A stretch of 64,000 bases of DNA, from NCBI RefSeq assembly GCF_030462475.1, contig NZ_JASMRZ010000002.1, positions 378-64,377 on the forward strand, read 5' to 3'. Source of the stretch: Variovorax sp. CAN15 (GTDB lineage: Bacteria; Pseudomonadota; Gammaproteobacteria; Burkholderiales; Burkholderiaceae_C). The notes beneath the pieces are model-generated. The model was not told where the DNA came from. It searched no databases and was given only the letters and a program-made list of their open reading frames with translations. Shown piece after piece: positions 24,682 through 33,621 of this stretch. A program made the position numbers and the translations under genes. Within the stretch, counting starts at the first letter, position 1. Every line of letters starts with the position of its first letter.

Positions 24682-26981
24682 GCGTCACCTGCCGGATGGG
24701 CCGCGTGGGTGATGGCGACCGGCGCCTGCGCGCTGGCGCGCTCGTCGGCGGCCCCTTCGCTCACATCGTCGTCGGCCTGGCGCAGCTGCGCCTGGTAGAG
24801 CCGCCAGTAGGCGCCCTGCTTCGCCATCAGGGCGTCGTGCGGGCCGACTTCGACGACCTCGCCGCGGTCCATGACCACGAGCCGGTCGGCCTTGCGCAGC
24901 GTCGACAGGCGGTGCGCGATGGCGATGGTGGTGCGGCCCTGCACGAGGTTGTCGAGCGCTTTCTGGATTTCCTTCTCGGTCTCGGTGTCCACGGCCGAGG
25001 TCGCCTCGTCGAGGATCAGGATGCGCGGGTCGATGAGCAGCGCGCGCGCGATGCTGATGCGCTGGCGCTCGCCGCCCGACAGGCCCTGCCCGCGCTCGCC
25101 CACCAGCGAGTCGTAGCCATGCGGCAGGCGCAGGATGAAGTCGTGCGCATGCGCGGCGCGCGCGGCGGCCACGATTTCCTCGCGCGTGGCGTCGGGCTTG
25201 CCGTAGGCGATGTTCTGCGCGATGGTGCCGAAGAACAGGAACGGCTCCTGCAGCACCAGCCCCACGTGGCGGCGGTAGTCGGCCACGGCGAAGCGGCGGA
25301 TGTCGGTGCCGTCGACCTTGATGGCGCCGTCGGTCACGTCGTAGAAACGGCAGATCAGGTTGACCAGCGTGCTCTTGCCCGAGCCGCTGTGGCCCACGAG
25401 GCCGATCATCTCGCCGGGCTCGATGGTCAGGTCGAGGTCGTGGATGACGGCGCGCGAGCCGTAGCGGAAGCCCAGCCCGTTCATGTCGATGCGCCCCTGC
25501 ACCCGCTCCACCTTCACCGGGTTGGCCGGTTCGGGCACGTTGCTCACGTGGTCGAGGATGTCGAAGATGCGCTTGGCGCCCGCCGCGGCCTTCTGCGTGA
25601 CCGAGACGATGCGGCTCATGGAGTCGAGCCGGGTGTAGAAGCGGCCGATGTAGGCGATGAACGCCGTGAGCACACCCACCGTGATGCTGCCGCGCGAGAC
25701 CTGCCAGATGCCGAAGGCCCAGACCACGAGCAGGCCGATTTCGGTGAGCAGCGACACGGTCGGCGTGAACAGCGACCAGGTGCGATTGAGCTTGTCGTTG
25801 ACCTGCAGGTTGTAGGCGTTTGCCACGCGGAAGCGCTCGGCCTCGCGGCGCTCCTGCGCGAAGGCCTTCACCACGCGGATGCCGGGGATGGTGTCGGCCA
25901 GCACATTGGTCACTTCGGACCAGACGCGGTCGATCTTCTCGAAGCCGGTGCGCAGGCGGTCGCGCACGACGTGGATCATCCAGGCGATGAAGGGCAGCGG
26001 CACCAGCGTGACCACGGCCAGCAGCGGGTTGATGGAGATAAGGATGACCGCGGTCATCACGATCATCAGCACGTCGTTGGCGAAATCGAGCGCGTGCAGC
26101 GACAGGAAGACGTTGATGCGGTCGGTTTCGGAGCCGATGCGCGCCATCAGGTCGCCGGTGCGCTTGCCGCCGAAGTAGTCCAGCGGCAGGGTCAGCAGGT
26201 GCTCGTAGGTGGTGGTGCGCAGGTCGGCGCCGATGCGCTCGGACACCAGCGCCAGCAGGTAGGTGCGCGCCCAGCCCAGCCCCCAGCCGACCAGCGCCGC
26301 GATCAGCAGGCCGCCCAGGTACAGGCCCACGCGCATGGTGTCGATCTTCTGCCCGTTCTGGAACGGGATCAGGATGTCGTCCATCAGCGGGATGGTCAGG
26401 TACGGCGGAACCAGCGTGGCGGCGGTGGAAATCAGGGTCAGCAGAAACCCTGCGATCAGCTGCTTGCGGTAGGGCTTGGCGAAGCGGCCGAGGCGCAGCA
26501 GCACCCAGGTGGAGGGCGGGGTCTGGAGTTCGGTGTCGGCCGAATCCTCGCCGTCGGCGGTCTCGACGGCTTCGGGTGTCTCCCTGGCGACACCGCCCGC
26601 CATGCGCTGGCCGAACAGCTTCATCAGCCGCAGCGCCGCGACCTGTCCGGCCAGGGTATAGCGCCAGCGGCCCAGCCGGCCCGAGGCGCCCACGAGGTCG
26701 AGGGTGCCGATGCCGGCGTGGTCGGAAACGCGCAGCTCCAAGGCCTCGTCGGTTAGCGGCCACTCACGCCACTGCCCTTCGGACCGGGCGTTCGGGTCGA
26801 CGGCAATCAGCCTCCGGTCAGTCAAGGCGACTAATGCGGAGGCGAAGCGAAGTTGGTCGTCGAGGTCAACCGTCAGTGTTACCAGAACGTTTTCCGCGAC
26901 TGCGAGGCGGTTTTTCAGTGCTTGTGCTGATGCCGCTTCTGTTTCGCCCTCCCGGGTGCCGACTGGATCGTGATGTTGCAT
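24678..26981 (-). CDS. Cyanophycin-associated ABC exporter-type half-transporter
   Basis: A 767-residue protein. Residues ~1-155 are a soluble N-terminal extension that resembles a small beta-rich domain ([30 protein letters not shown]). Residues ~165-480 form a six-helix ABC exporter membrane domain, and ~500-745 the ATPase: Walker [10 protein letters not shown], signature LSGGERQR, Walker [13 protein letters not shown] and switch His in IAHRLSTLR. It should dimerise. Exporter-type architecture next to cyanophycin synthetases is a conserved arrangement; the transported molecule is not known. It is divergent from cphA' with ~140 bases between. The ATG at 26981 was chosen because the longer frame continues into a low-quality Arg/Ser-rich stretch. 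Confidence 0.82.
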   Translation of the reverse strand: MQHHDPVGTREGETEAASAQALKNRLAVAENVLVTLTVDLDDQLRFASALVALTDRRLIAVDPNARSEGQWREWPLTDEALELRVSDHAGIGTLDLVGASGRLGRWRYTLAGQVAALRLMKLFGQRMAGGVARETPEAVETADGEDSADTELQTPPSTWVLLRLGRFAKPYRKQLIAGFLLTLISTAATLVPPYLTIPLMDDILIPFQNGQKIDTMRVGLYLGGLLIAALVGWGLGWARTYLLALVSERIGADLRTTTYEHLLTLPLDYFGGKRTGDLMARIGSETDRINVFLSLHALDFANDVLMIVMTAVILISINPLLAVVTLVPLPFIAWMIHVVRDRLRTGFEKIDRVWSEVTNVLADTIPGIRVVKAFAQERREAERFRVANAYNLQVNDKLNRTWSLFTPTVSLLTEIGLLVVWAFGIWQVSRGSITVGVLTAFIAYIGRFYTRLDSMSRIVSVTQKAAAGAKRIFDILDHVSNVPEPANPVKVERVQGRIDMNGLGFRYGSRAVIHDLDLTIEPGEMIGLVGHSGSGKSTLVNLICRFYDVTDGAIKVDGTDIRRFAVADYRRHVGLVLQEPFLFFGTIAQNIAYGKPDATREEIVAAARAAHAHDFILRLPHGYDSLVGERGQGLSGGERQRISIARALLIDPRILILDEATSAVDTETEKEIQKALDNLVQGRTTIAIAHRLSTLRKADRLVVMDRGEVVEVGPHDALMAKQGAYWRLYQAQLRQADDDVSEGAADERASAQAPVAITHAAHPAGDA

Positions 26982-27120
26982 TGTGTTTCTTTGACTCTTG
27001 CCCGTCGCGGGCCTCTTGGACCGCGTCATGGCGCCCCAGGTCGGGCGCCGATTCTGACCGATAGCCATGGGCGCGCTTGAAGGCGCCGTGGTGCTCGGCC
27101 AAAGCACATCGAACGTTTGC
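26982..27120. promoter_or_regulatory. Divergent promoter gap of the cyanophycin cluster
   Basis: These 139 bases separate the minus-strand ABC/DUF1854 pair from the plus-strand cphA'-cphA pair, so both promoters must lie here. No convincing palindrome or sigma-70 boxes could be picked out by eye. Confidence 0.35.
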
Positions 27121-29358
27121 ATGACCCGTTTCGACGACATCCGACTGCTGCGCATCAATTATTTGCGCGGCCCCAACCTCTGGACCTACCGTCCCGTGCT
27201 CGAGGTCTGGCTCGACCTGGGCCAGCTCGAGGACTTCCCCTCCAACAAGATCGACGGCTTCACCGACCGCCTGACCACCCTGCTGCCGGCGCTCATCGAG
27301 CACCACTGCGGCGTCGGCGAGCGCGGCGGCTTCATCCAGCGCCTGACCGAAGGCACCTGGTCGGGCCACGTGCTGGAGCACGTCGTCATCGAACTGCTGA
27401 ACCTGGCGGGCATGCCGACCGGCTTCGGGCAGACCCGCAGCACCTCGGAGCACGGCGTCTACCGCATGGTGTTCCGCGCGCGTGACGAGCAGGTCGCCCG
27501 GGTGGCGCTGGCCGAGGGCCACCGCCTGCTGATGGCGGCGATCAACAACGACCCGTTCACCGCCGCCGACGTGCAGAAGGCCGTCGACGCGGTCAAGGCC
27601 AAGGTGGAAGACTGCTACCTCGGCCCCAGCACCGCCGCCATCGTGGCCGCCGCCACCGACCGCGGCATTCCCCACATGCGGCTGAACAGCGGCAACCTCG
27701 TGCAGCTGGGCTACGGCGCCAACCAGCAGCGCATCTGGACTGCCGAGACCGACTACACCAGCGCCATCGGCGAATCGATCGCCAGCGACAAGGAGCTGAC
27801 CAAGTCCCTGCTCGCGAGCTGCGGCGTGCCCGTGCCCGAAGGCCAGGTGGTCGCCAATGCCGAAGAGGCCTGGGAAGCCGCCGAGGACATCGGCCTGCCC
27901 GTGGTCGTGAAGCCGTCGGACGCCAACCACGGCCGCGGCGTCTCGCTCGAACTGACGACCCGCGAGGAAGTCCTGGCCGCCTTCGCGGTCGCCGAGCCCG
28001 AGGGCAGCGACGTGATGGTCGAGCGCTTCATCCGCGGCCACGAGCACCGCCTGCTGGTGGTGGGCGGCGAGGTGGTGGCGGCCGCGCGCGGCGAGATCAT
28101 CACCGTGACCGGCGACGGCCAGGCCAGCGTGCGCGAGCTCATCGACAAGCAGCTCAACAGCGACCCGCGCCGTGGTGCGGAAGAAGAATTCCCGCTCGAC
28201 GTGATCGTGATCGACACCGACGCCAAGCTCCAGCTCGAACTCAAGCGCCAGGACCTCGACGCCGATGCCGTACCGGCCGCCGGCCGCGTGGTCACGATCC
28301 AGCGCAACGGCAACATGGCCAACGACTGCACCGACCTGGTGCATCCAGAGGTGGCGCATGCCGCCGTGCTGGCCGCCCGCGTGGTGGGCCTGGACATCGC
28401 CGGCATCGACCTCGTGGCGCAGGATATTTCCCGGCCGCTCGGCCCGCAGGGCGGCGCGATCGTCGAAGTCAACGCCGGTCCCGGCCTGCTGATGCACCTG
28501 AAGCCGGCCGTCGGCTCGCCGCGCCCGGTGGGCCGCGCGATCTGCGACCACCTGTTCCCCAACGACGCGCCCGGGCGCATTCCCGTGGTCGGCGTGGCCG
28601 GCTCGCGCGACACCGCCGTGCTGGCGCGCCTGGTGGCCTGGCTCATCAACCTGGGTGGGCGCCACACCGGCCTGGCCTGCCGCGACGGGCTGTTCCTCGA
28701 ACGCCGCCGCGTCGACGCGCGCGACAGCGCCAACTGGGAAGCCGGCCACCGCCTGCTGGTGAACCGCGCCGTGCAGGCCGTGGTGATCGAGAACGGCGCC
28801 GAGACCATCCTGCGCGACGGCCTACCGTACGACCGCTGCGAAGTCGGCATCGTCACCGACCTCGAAGGCTGCGAAGCGCTGGCCGACTACGACATCACCG
28901 AGAGCGACCAGATGGTCAAGGTGCTGCGCACCCAGGTCGACGTGGTGCTGCCCGAGGGCACGGCGGTGCTGAACGCCGCCGACCCGCGTGTGACCGGCCT
29001 CGCGCCGCTGTGCGACGGCGCAGTCATCCTCTATTCGGCCGACGCGCAGGCGGCCGATCTCACCGCGCACCAGGCCGCTGGCGGCAAGGCGGTGCTGGTC
29101 CGCCAGGACCGCGTGGTGCTGGCCAACGGCAGCAGTGAATCCTTCCTGCCGGGCCTCGGCCGCCTGACCGTGTGGCGCGCCACCCATGCCGGCGTGAGCC
29201 TCGAAAGCCTGCTGGCCGCCGTGGCCGCGGCCTGGGCCATGGGCATTCCGCTGAACCTGATCGGTGCGGGCGTCGAAGCCTTCGAGGCCGACCTGCAAGC
29301 CGCGCTTGCCTCGCTGCAGCTCTCGCAGACCCAGCCTCTACAACCCCAATTCGCCTGA
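27121..29358 (+). CDS. Cyanophycin synthetase-like protein CphA' (degenerate Mur-type P-loop, short C-terminus)
   Basis: A 745-residue paralog of the neighbouring CphA. It has the N-terminal domain (LRGPNLWTYRPVLEV, GHVLEHVVIEL), an intact-looking ATP-grasp domain (~220-480: LPVVVKPSDANHGRGVSLEL, VERFIRGHEHRLLVVGG, EVNAGPGLLMHL), and a Mur-ligase-like M domain. In the M domain the P-loop reads GVAGSRDTAV where CphA has GTNGKTTT, so the Lys and Thr that bind ATP are gone. It ends ~110 residues early, lacking the third Mur domain. A working ATP-grasp with a dead M domain is the pattern of CphA2, which joins beta-Asp-Arg dipeptides back into cyanophycin; that role is inferred here. Forty bases precede cphA. 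Confidence 0.85.
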   Translation: MTRFDDIRLLRINYLRGPNLWTYRPVLEVWLDLGQLEDFPSNKIDGFTDRLTTLLPALIEHHCGVGERGGFIQRLTEGTWSGHVLEHVVIELLNLAGMPTGFGQTRSTSEHGVYRMVFRARDEQVARVALAEGHRLLMAAINNDPFTAADVQKAVDAVKAKVEDCYLGPSTAAIVAAATDRGIPHMRLNSGNLVQLGYGANQQRIWTAETDYTSAIGESIASDKELTKSLLASCGVPVPEGQVVANAEEAWEAAEDIGLPVVVKPSDANHGRGVSLELTTREEVLAAFAVAEPEGSDVMVERFIRGHEHRLLVVGGEVVAAARGEIITVTGDGQASVRELIDKQLNSDPRRGAEEEFPLDVIVIDTDAKLQLELKRQDLDADAVPAAGRVVTIQRNGNMANDCTDLVHPEVAHAAVLAARVVGLDIAGIDLVAQDISRPLGPQGGAIVEVNAGPGLLMHLKPAVGSPRPVGRAICDHLFPNDAPGRIPVVGVAGSRDTAVLARLVAWLINLGGRHTGLACRDGLFLERRRVDARDSANWEAGHRLLVNRAVQAVVIENGAETILRDGLPYDRCEVGIVTDLEGCEALADYDITESDQMVKVLRTQVDVVLPEGTAVLNAADPRVTGLAPLCDGAVILYSADAQAADLTAHQAAGGKAVLVRQDRVVLANGSSESFLPGLGRLTVWRATHAGVSLESLLAAVAAAWAMGIPLNLIGAGVEAFEADLQAALASLQLSQTQPLQPQFA

Positions 29359-29398
29359 GGCTTCGCCTCGCCAGATAGACAGCAGCTCTCGCAGCCCC

Positions 29399-31966
29399 AT
29401 GAAAGTCACCCGCATCCGAGCCCTTCGCGGGCCCAATCTCTGGAGCCGCCATACCGCCATCGAGGCGGTCGTGGCCTGCCAGGGCGACGAGAACGCCATC
29501 GGCAAACTGAGCGGTTTCGAAGACCGCCTGCGCGCACGCTTCCCCACCATCGGCGAGCTGCACCCGATGGTGCTGGGCCAGCCGCTGGCGCTGGCCCACG
29601 TGCTGGAGAACGCCGCCGTGGCGCTGCAGGCCCAGGCCGGCTGCGCCGTCAACTTCGGCCACACCTCGCCCACCGTGGAAGAAGGCGTCTACCAGGTCGT
29701 GTTCCAGTACAGCGAGGAGGCCGTGGGCCGCCGCGCCGCCGAACTGGCCGAGGAACTGATCGTCGCTGCCCAGAACGACACGCCCTTCGACGCCGACGCC
29801 GCCATTGCCGAGCTGCGCGACCTCGACGAATCCGAGCGCCTGGGCCCGAGCACCGGCTCCATCGTCGATGCCGCCGTGGCACGCGGCATTCCGTTTCGCC
29901 GCCTCACGCGCGGCAGCCTGGTGCAGTTCGGCTGGGGTTCCAAGCAGCGCCGCATCCAGGCCGCCGAGGTCGACAGCACCAGCGGCGTGGCCGAATCGAT
30001 CGCACAGGACAAGGAACTGACCAAGCAGCTGCTCAACGCCGCCGGCGTGCCGGTGCCGCTGGGCCGCCCCGTGACCAGCGCGGAAGACGGCTGGGCCGCC
30101 GCCAACGAAATCGGCCTGCCGGTCGTGGTGAAGCCGCAGGACGGCAACCAGGGCAAGGGCGTCACGGTCAACATCAACTCGCGCGAAGAGCTGTTCGCGG
30201 CCTACGACTCGGCTGCCGTCTACGGCGAGGTGATGGTCGAGAAATTCCTGCCCGGCTTCGACTTCCGCCTGCTGGTGGTGGGCGACCGCCTGGTGGCCGC
30301 CGCGCGCCGCGATCCGCCGCAAGTCATCGGCGACGGCAGCTCCACCGTGCGCCAGCTGGTCGACACCGTGAACCTAGACCCGCGCCGCGGCGAGGGCCAC
30401 GCCACCTCGCTCACCAAGATCCGCCTGGACGACATCGCCATCGGCCGGCTCGAATCGCAGGGCCTCACGCCCGACAGCGTGCCCGCGCGAGGCCAGCGCG
30501 TGGTGCTGCGCAACAACGCCAATCTGTCCACCGGCGGCACCGCCACCGACGTGACCGACACCGTCCACCCCGAAGTGGCGGCGCGCGCCGTCGACGCGGC
30601 GCAGATGGTCGGCCTGCACATCTGCGGCGTCGACATGGTCTGCGAAAACGTGCTGCGCCCGCTCGAGGAGCAGCACGGCGGCGTGGTCGAAGTGAACGCC
30701 GCGCCCGGCCTGCGGATGCACATCTCGCCTTCGTTCGGCCGTGGCCGCGCGGTCGGAGAGGCGGTGATGGACACCCTGTTCGCCCACGGCGACGACGGCC
30801 GCATTCCCGTGGTGGCCGTCACCGGCACCAACGGCAAGACCACCACCGCGCGCCTGATCAACCACCTGCTCGCATCGAGCGGCCTGCGCACCGGAATGAC
30901 CAACACCGACGGCGTGTACGTCGATGGCCGCCAGACCGACAGCGGCGACTGCAGCGGCCCCAAGAGCGCGCGCAACGTGCTGATGCACCCCGACGTGGAT
31001 GCGGCCGTGTTCGAGGTGGCGCGCGGCGGCATCCTGCGCGAGGGCCTCGGCTTCGACCGCTGCCAGGTGGCGGTGGTCACCAACATCGGCAGCGGCGACC
31101 ACCTGGGCCTGAACTACATCACCACCGTGGAAGACCTGGCGGTGCTCAAGCGCGTGATCGTGCGCAACGTGGCGCCCGATGGCCACGCGGTGCTCAACGC
31201 TGCCGACCCGAACGTCGCCGCCATGGCTGCAGGCTGCCCCGGCAACGTGATCTTCTTCACCGCCGACCGCATGCACCCGGTGATGGCCACGCACCGCGCC
31301 CAGGGCAAGCGCACCGTGTACGTCGACCAGGACACGCTGGTGGCGGCCGAAGGCTCCTGGCGCGAACGCATCGCGCTGCGCGACGTGCCCATCACGCGCG
31401 GCGGCAGCATCGGCTTCCAGGTCGACAACGTGATGGCCGCAGTGGCCGCGGCCTGGGCCGTGGGCCTCGACTGGGACACCATCCGCAGCGGCCTCGCGAG
31501 CTTCATGAACGACGCGGCCGGCGTGCCCGGGCGCTTCAACGTCATGGACTATCGCGGCGCGACCGTGATCGCCGACTACGGCCACAACACCGACGCCATG
31601 CGCGCCCTGGTGTCGGCGGTGGACACCATGCCGGCGAACAAGCGCTCGGTGGTGATCAGCGGCGCGGGCGACCGGCGCGACTCCGACATCCGCGACCAGA
31701 CGGCCATCCTCGGCGAGGCCTTCGACGACGTGATCCTCTACCAGGACGCGGCCCAGCGCGGCCGCGCCGACGGCGAGGTCATGGCGCTGCTGCGCCAGGG
31801 CCTGCAGGGCGCGGCGCGCACGCGCTACGTCGACGAGATCCGCGGCGAGTTCGTGGCCATCGACGCCGCGCTGGCGCGCCTGCAGCCGGGCGATCTCTCG
31901 CTGATCCTGGTCGACCAGGTCGAGGAAGCGCTCGCCCACCTGGCCCAGCGGATCGCGGCGGGATAA
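29399..31966 (+). CDS. cphA: Cyanophycin synthetase
   Basis: An 855-residue enzyme making cyanophycin, a poly-aspartate backbone with arginine side chains, from Asp and Arg with ATP. Three parts are visible: N domain (~1-160; LRGPNLWSRHTAIEA), ATP-grasp G domain (~220-480; LPVVVKPQDGNQGKGVTVNI, VEKFLPGFDFRLLVVGD, EVNAAPGLRMHIS), and Mur-ligase M domain with intact P-loop VTGTNGKTTTARL (~480), FEVARGGILREGLGFDRC and the C-terminal Mur domain (ADYGHNTDAMRAL, GAGDRRDSDIRDQ). Adds Asp and Arg alternately in the G and M sites. ATG at 29399, in an operon with cphA'. No cyanophycinase gene is in the window. Confidence 0.95.
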   Translation: MKVTRIRALRGPNLWSRHTAIEAVVACQGDENAIGKLSGFEDRLRARFPTIGELHPMVLGQPLALAHVLENAAVALQAQAGCAVNFGHTSPTVEEGVYQVVFQYSEEAVGRRAAELAEELIVAAQNDTPFDADAAIAELRDLDESERLGPSTGSIVDAAVARGIPFRRLTRGSLVQFGWGSKQRRIQAAEVDSTSGVAESIAQDKELTKQLLNAAGVPVPLGRPVTSAEDGWAAANEIGLPVVVKPQDGNQGKGVTVNINSREELFAAYDSAAVYGEVMVEKFLPGFDFRLLVVGDRLVAAARRDPPQVIGDGSSTVRQLVDTVNLDPRRGEGHATSLTKIRLDDIAIGRLESQGLTPDSVPARGQRVVLRNNANLSTGGTATDVTDTVHPEVAARAVDAAQMVGLHICGVDMVCENVLRPLEEQHGGVVEVNAAPGLRMHISPSFGRGRAVGEAVMDTLFAHGDDGRIPVVAVTGTNGKTTTARLINHLLASSGLRTGMTNTDGVYVDGRQTDSGDCSGPKSARNVLMHPDVDAAVFEVARGGILREGLGFDRCQVAVVTNIGSGDHLGLNYITTVEDLAVLKRVIVRNVAPDGHAVLNAADPNVAAMAAGCPGNVIFFTADRMHPVMATHRAQGKRTVYVDQDTLVAAEGSWRERIALRDVPITRGGSIGFQVDNVMAAVAAAWAVGLDWDTIRSGLASFMNDAAGVPGRFNVMDYRGATVIADYGHNTDAMRALVSAVDTMPANKRSVVISGAGDRRDSDIRDQTAILGEAFDDVILYQDAAQRGRADGEVMALLRQGLQGAARTRYVDEIRGEFVAIDAALARLQPGDLSLILVDQVEEALAHLAQRIAAG

Positions 31967-31974
31967 AACCCGCG

Positions 31975-32060
31975 CCCAGGCTGCGCGCACTTTGTGTCGC
32001 TTCGCCCCTCTGCCGGGGGGCGGTTTCTGCGGCCCGGCAACGCTGGCTCCGCGGCACCCC
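31975..32060 (+). repeat. Comamonadaceae-type dispersed intergenic repeat, copy 1
   Basis: Begins CCCAGGCTGCGCGCAC, continues with a CTCTGCCGGGGGGCGG core and GCGGCCCGGCAACGCTGGCTCCGCGG, and ends near 32060. A second copy lies in opposite orientation at 43988-44083. It starts 8 bases after the cphA stop. Its GC-rich inverted segments can fold, so it may act as an mRNA 3' structure. The rest of the 255-base gap up to the next gene shows no gene. Confidence 0.7.
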
Positions 32061-32221
32061 ATTTGAAAGCCCGCCCGCTGCCGGACATGTCCCACAAGCA
32101 AGGGCGAGTCCGGCCCGGTTGGCGGCGTGCGGCTGTCCCACAGACCGCCAGCCCCCACAGCCAGCACACTGGGGCTCTGGTTACGCACCTCCCGCAGGGG
32201 CGTGCCTTCACAGGAACCCGC

Positions 32222-32632
32222 ATGAGAAAAACCCTTCGATCCATTCTTTCCGCCACAGCCGTTCTTGCTGCCGGCGGCTTCATCGTCTTCGGTGCGCAAA
32301 CGGCCGGCGCGCAGGCGCCCGGCGGCGACACCCGGCTGCAGAAGGAGCGCGCCGCCTGCGACGGCGTCCAGCAGGACCGGGCCGCCTGCCTGCGCGAAGC
32401 CGGTGCCGCTCGCCAGGAGGCAGGACGCGGCGGCCTCACCAGCCCCAGCCCCGCACGGGAGCAGGTCAACTCGCTGGCCCGCTGCAGCGAGTTGCCCGCC
32501 GCAGAGCAGCCGGCCTGCGAGGCCCGCATCAAGGGCGGCCCGCGAACCACCACCGAAGGCAGCGTGATGGGCGGCGGCGTGATCCGTGAAACGGTGACCC
32601 CCCTGCCCCCGCAAACCGTGCCCGCACGCTGA
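32222..32632 (+). CDS. Secreted Cys-containing protein, tandem paralog A
   Basis: A 136-residue exported protein with a signal peptide (hydrophobic stretch from ~8 to 26, cleavage near AGAQA). The mature part has four Cys in the pattern AACDG-QQDRAAC and RC...PACEAR, suggesting two disulphides, then GSVMGGGVIRETVT near the end. It shares these blocks in the same order with the next gene, so the two arose by duplication. No known domain recognised. ATG at 32222 chosen for the signal peptide. Probably periplasmic. Confidence 0.7.
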   Translation: MRKTLRSILSATAVLAAGGFIVFGAQTAGAQAPGGDTRLQKERAACDGVQQDRAACLREAGAARQEAGRGGLTSPSPAREQVNSLARCSELPAAEQPACEARIKGGPRTTTEGSVMGGGVIRETVTPLPPQTVPAR

Positions 32633-32641
32633 ACGAATCTG

Positions 32642-32661
32642 AACCCGGCGCACGCCGGGTT
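32642..32661 (+). terminator. GC-rich hairpin between tandem paralogs
   Basis: AACCCGGC pairs with GCCGGGTT over a four-base loop, 10 bases after the stop of paralog A. A weak T-rich stretch (GGTTTTTC) follows about 20 bases later, so termination or attenuation before paralog B is possible. Confidence 0.5.
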
Positions 32662-32706
32662 GTCCAACCCTTCCCTGGTTTTTCAGCTCACCTCAAGGAG
32701 TTATCC

Positions 32707-33174
32707 ATGAAAAGCAACACTCGTTCGATGCTCTTCACAATGCTCGCCACCGGCGCACTGACAGTCACCACGGCTGCCTTCGCGGCACCGCCGGCTCGCG
32801 GAGAAGCCCCCGGAACCTATCAGCAGGAACTGGCCGTCTGCGGACACAACCAGCAGGACCGCGCAGCCTGCATCCGAGAAGCCGGAGCGGCACGCCAGGC
32901 GGCTGCACGCGGCGGCCTCACCAGCGCCCCCGACTACCGCGCCAACGCACTCGCACGCTGCGGACTGCAGCAGCCGGCCGACCGCCCCGCGTGCGAGGCC
33001 CGTGTCCTGGGCAGCATGGGCAACACCAAGGCCAGTGTGGACGGTAGCGTGATGGGTGGCGGGCTGATCCGCGAATCTGTCACCACCACCATGGTGCCGG
33101 TTGCGCCTGCGCCCATGGAACACCACCCGATGCCCATGCCGCGGCCCATGCCGATGCCGGCTCCCATGCGCTGA
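32707..33174 (+). CDS. Secreted Cys-containing protein, tandem paralog B with Pro/Met-rich tail
   Basis: A 155-residue exported protein (signal peptide ending AAFAAP) with the same four-Cys layout as its upstream neighbour: VCGHNQQDRAACIREAGAA, ARCGLQQ and PACEAR, then GSVMGGGLIRESVT. It differs by a C-terminal His/Met/Pro tail made of repeated PMPMPR/PMPMPA units (~135-155), a composition seen in metal-binding or flexible linker tails. AAGGAG lies ~8 bases before ATG 32707. Function unknown; metal binding is only a suggestion. Confidence 0.7.
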   Translation: MKSNTRSMLFTMLATGALTVTTAAFAAPPARGEAPGTYQQELAVCGHNQQDRAACIREAGAARQAAARGGLTSAPDYRANALARCGLQQPADRPACEARVLGSMGNTKASVDGSVMGGGLIRESVTTTMVPVAPAPMEHHPMPMPRPMPMPAPMR

Positions 33175-33196
33175 CCTGACAGCTTTTCCTCCTGCG

Positions 33197-33228
33197 GGCA
33201 TTGCCGTTTTCACGGAGACGGCAATGCC
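33197..33228. terminator. Strong hairpin after paralog B
   Basis: GGCATTGCCGT at 33197-33207 pairs perfectly with ACGGCAATGCC at 33218-33228 (11-bp stem, 10-base loop), 22 bases after the stop of paralog B. No T-run follows. Likely a transcript-end structure. Confidence 0.5.
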
Positions 33229-33310
33229 CTCACTGTCATATTTCTGTCATAAAACGCTGCGGTGTGCTAGCTATAGTTCCCGGTCCCTGCCCACCGAGGA
33301 ATCCTTTCTC

Positions 33311-33586
33311 ATGAATGCCATCAAGGTCGCTCGCCGATTCATCGAAACGGACCCGGCCAACGAATCGGCCAAGATCCTGGCCCAGCTCGTGTTGGCCCTC
33401 GAGTCCGAACGCAGCTTCGAACTCATTACCCTCTACGAACTCGACTACAAGAGCTTCCAGCTCGCCATGGACATCCTGAAAGAGTGGCGCCTCGACCGCT
33501 ACTACGCCAGCAAGTCCAAGCTGTTCGATCTGTCGCTGCAGGTCAGCGAACTCGAAAAGAACGACGCCCCCGAAGCCAAGGCCTGA
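33311..33586 (+). CDS. Small conserved-looking hypothetical protein
   Basis: A 91-residue soluble, mostly helical protein (MNAIKVARRFIETDPANESA, YKSFQLAMDILKEWRLDRYY). No signal peptide, membrane segment or known motif. GAGGAAT lies ~8 bases before the ATG, and a possible promoter (TGTCATAAAACG with CTATAGT downstream) precedes it after the hairpin at 33197, so it seems to be its own transcript. Coding quality and start signal are good. Function not recognised. Confidence 0.65.
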   Translation: MNAIKVARRFIETDPANESAKILAQLVLALESERSFELITLYELDYKSFQLAMDILKEWRLDRYYASKSKLFDLSLQVSELEKNDAPEAKA

Positions 33587-33621
33587 GCGGCCTTCGCTTC
33601 CTCCTCTCTCTCTTCCCTCCC

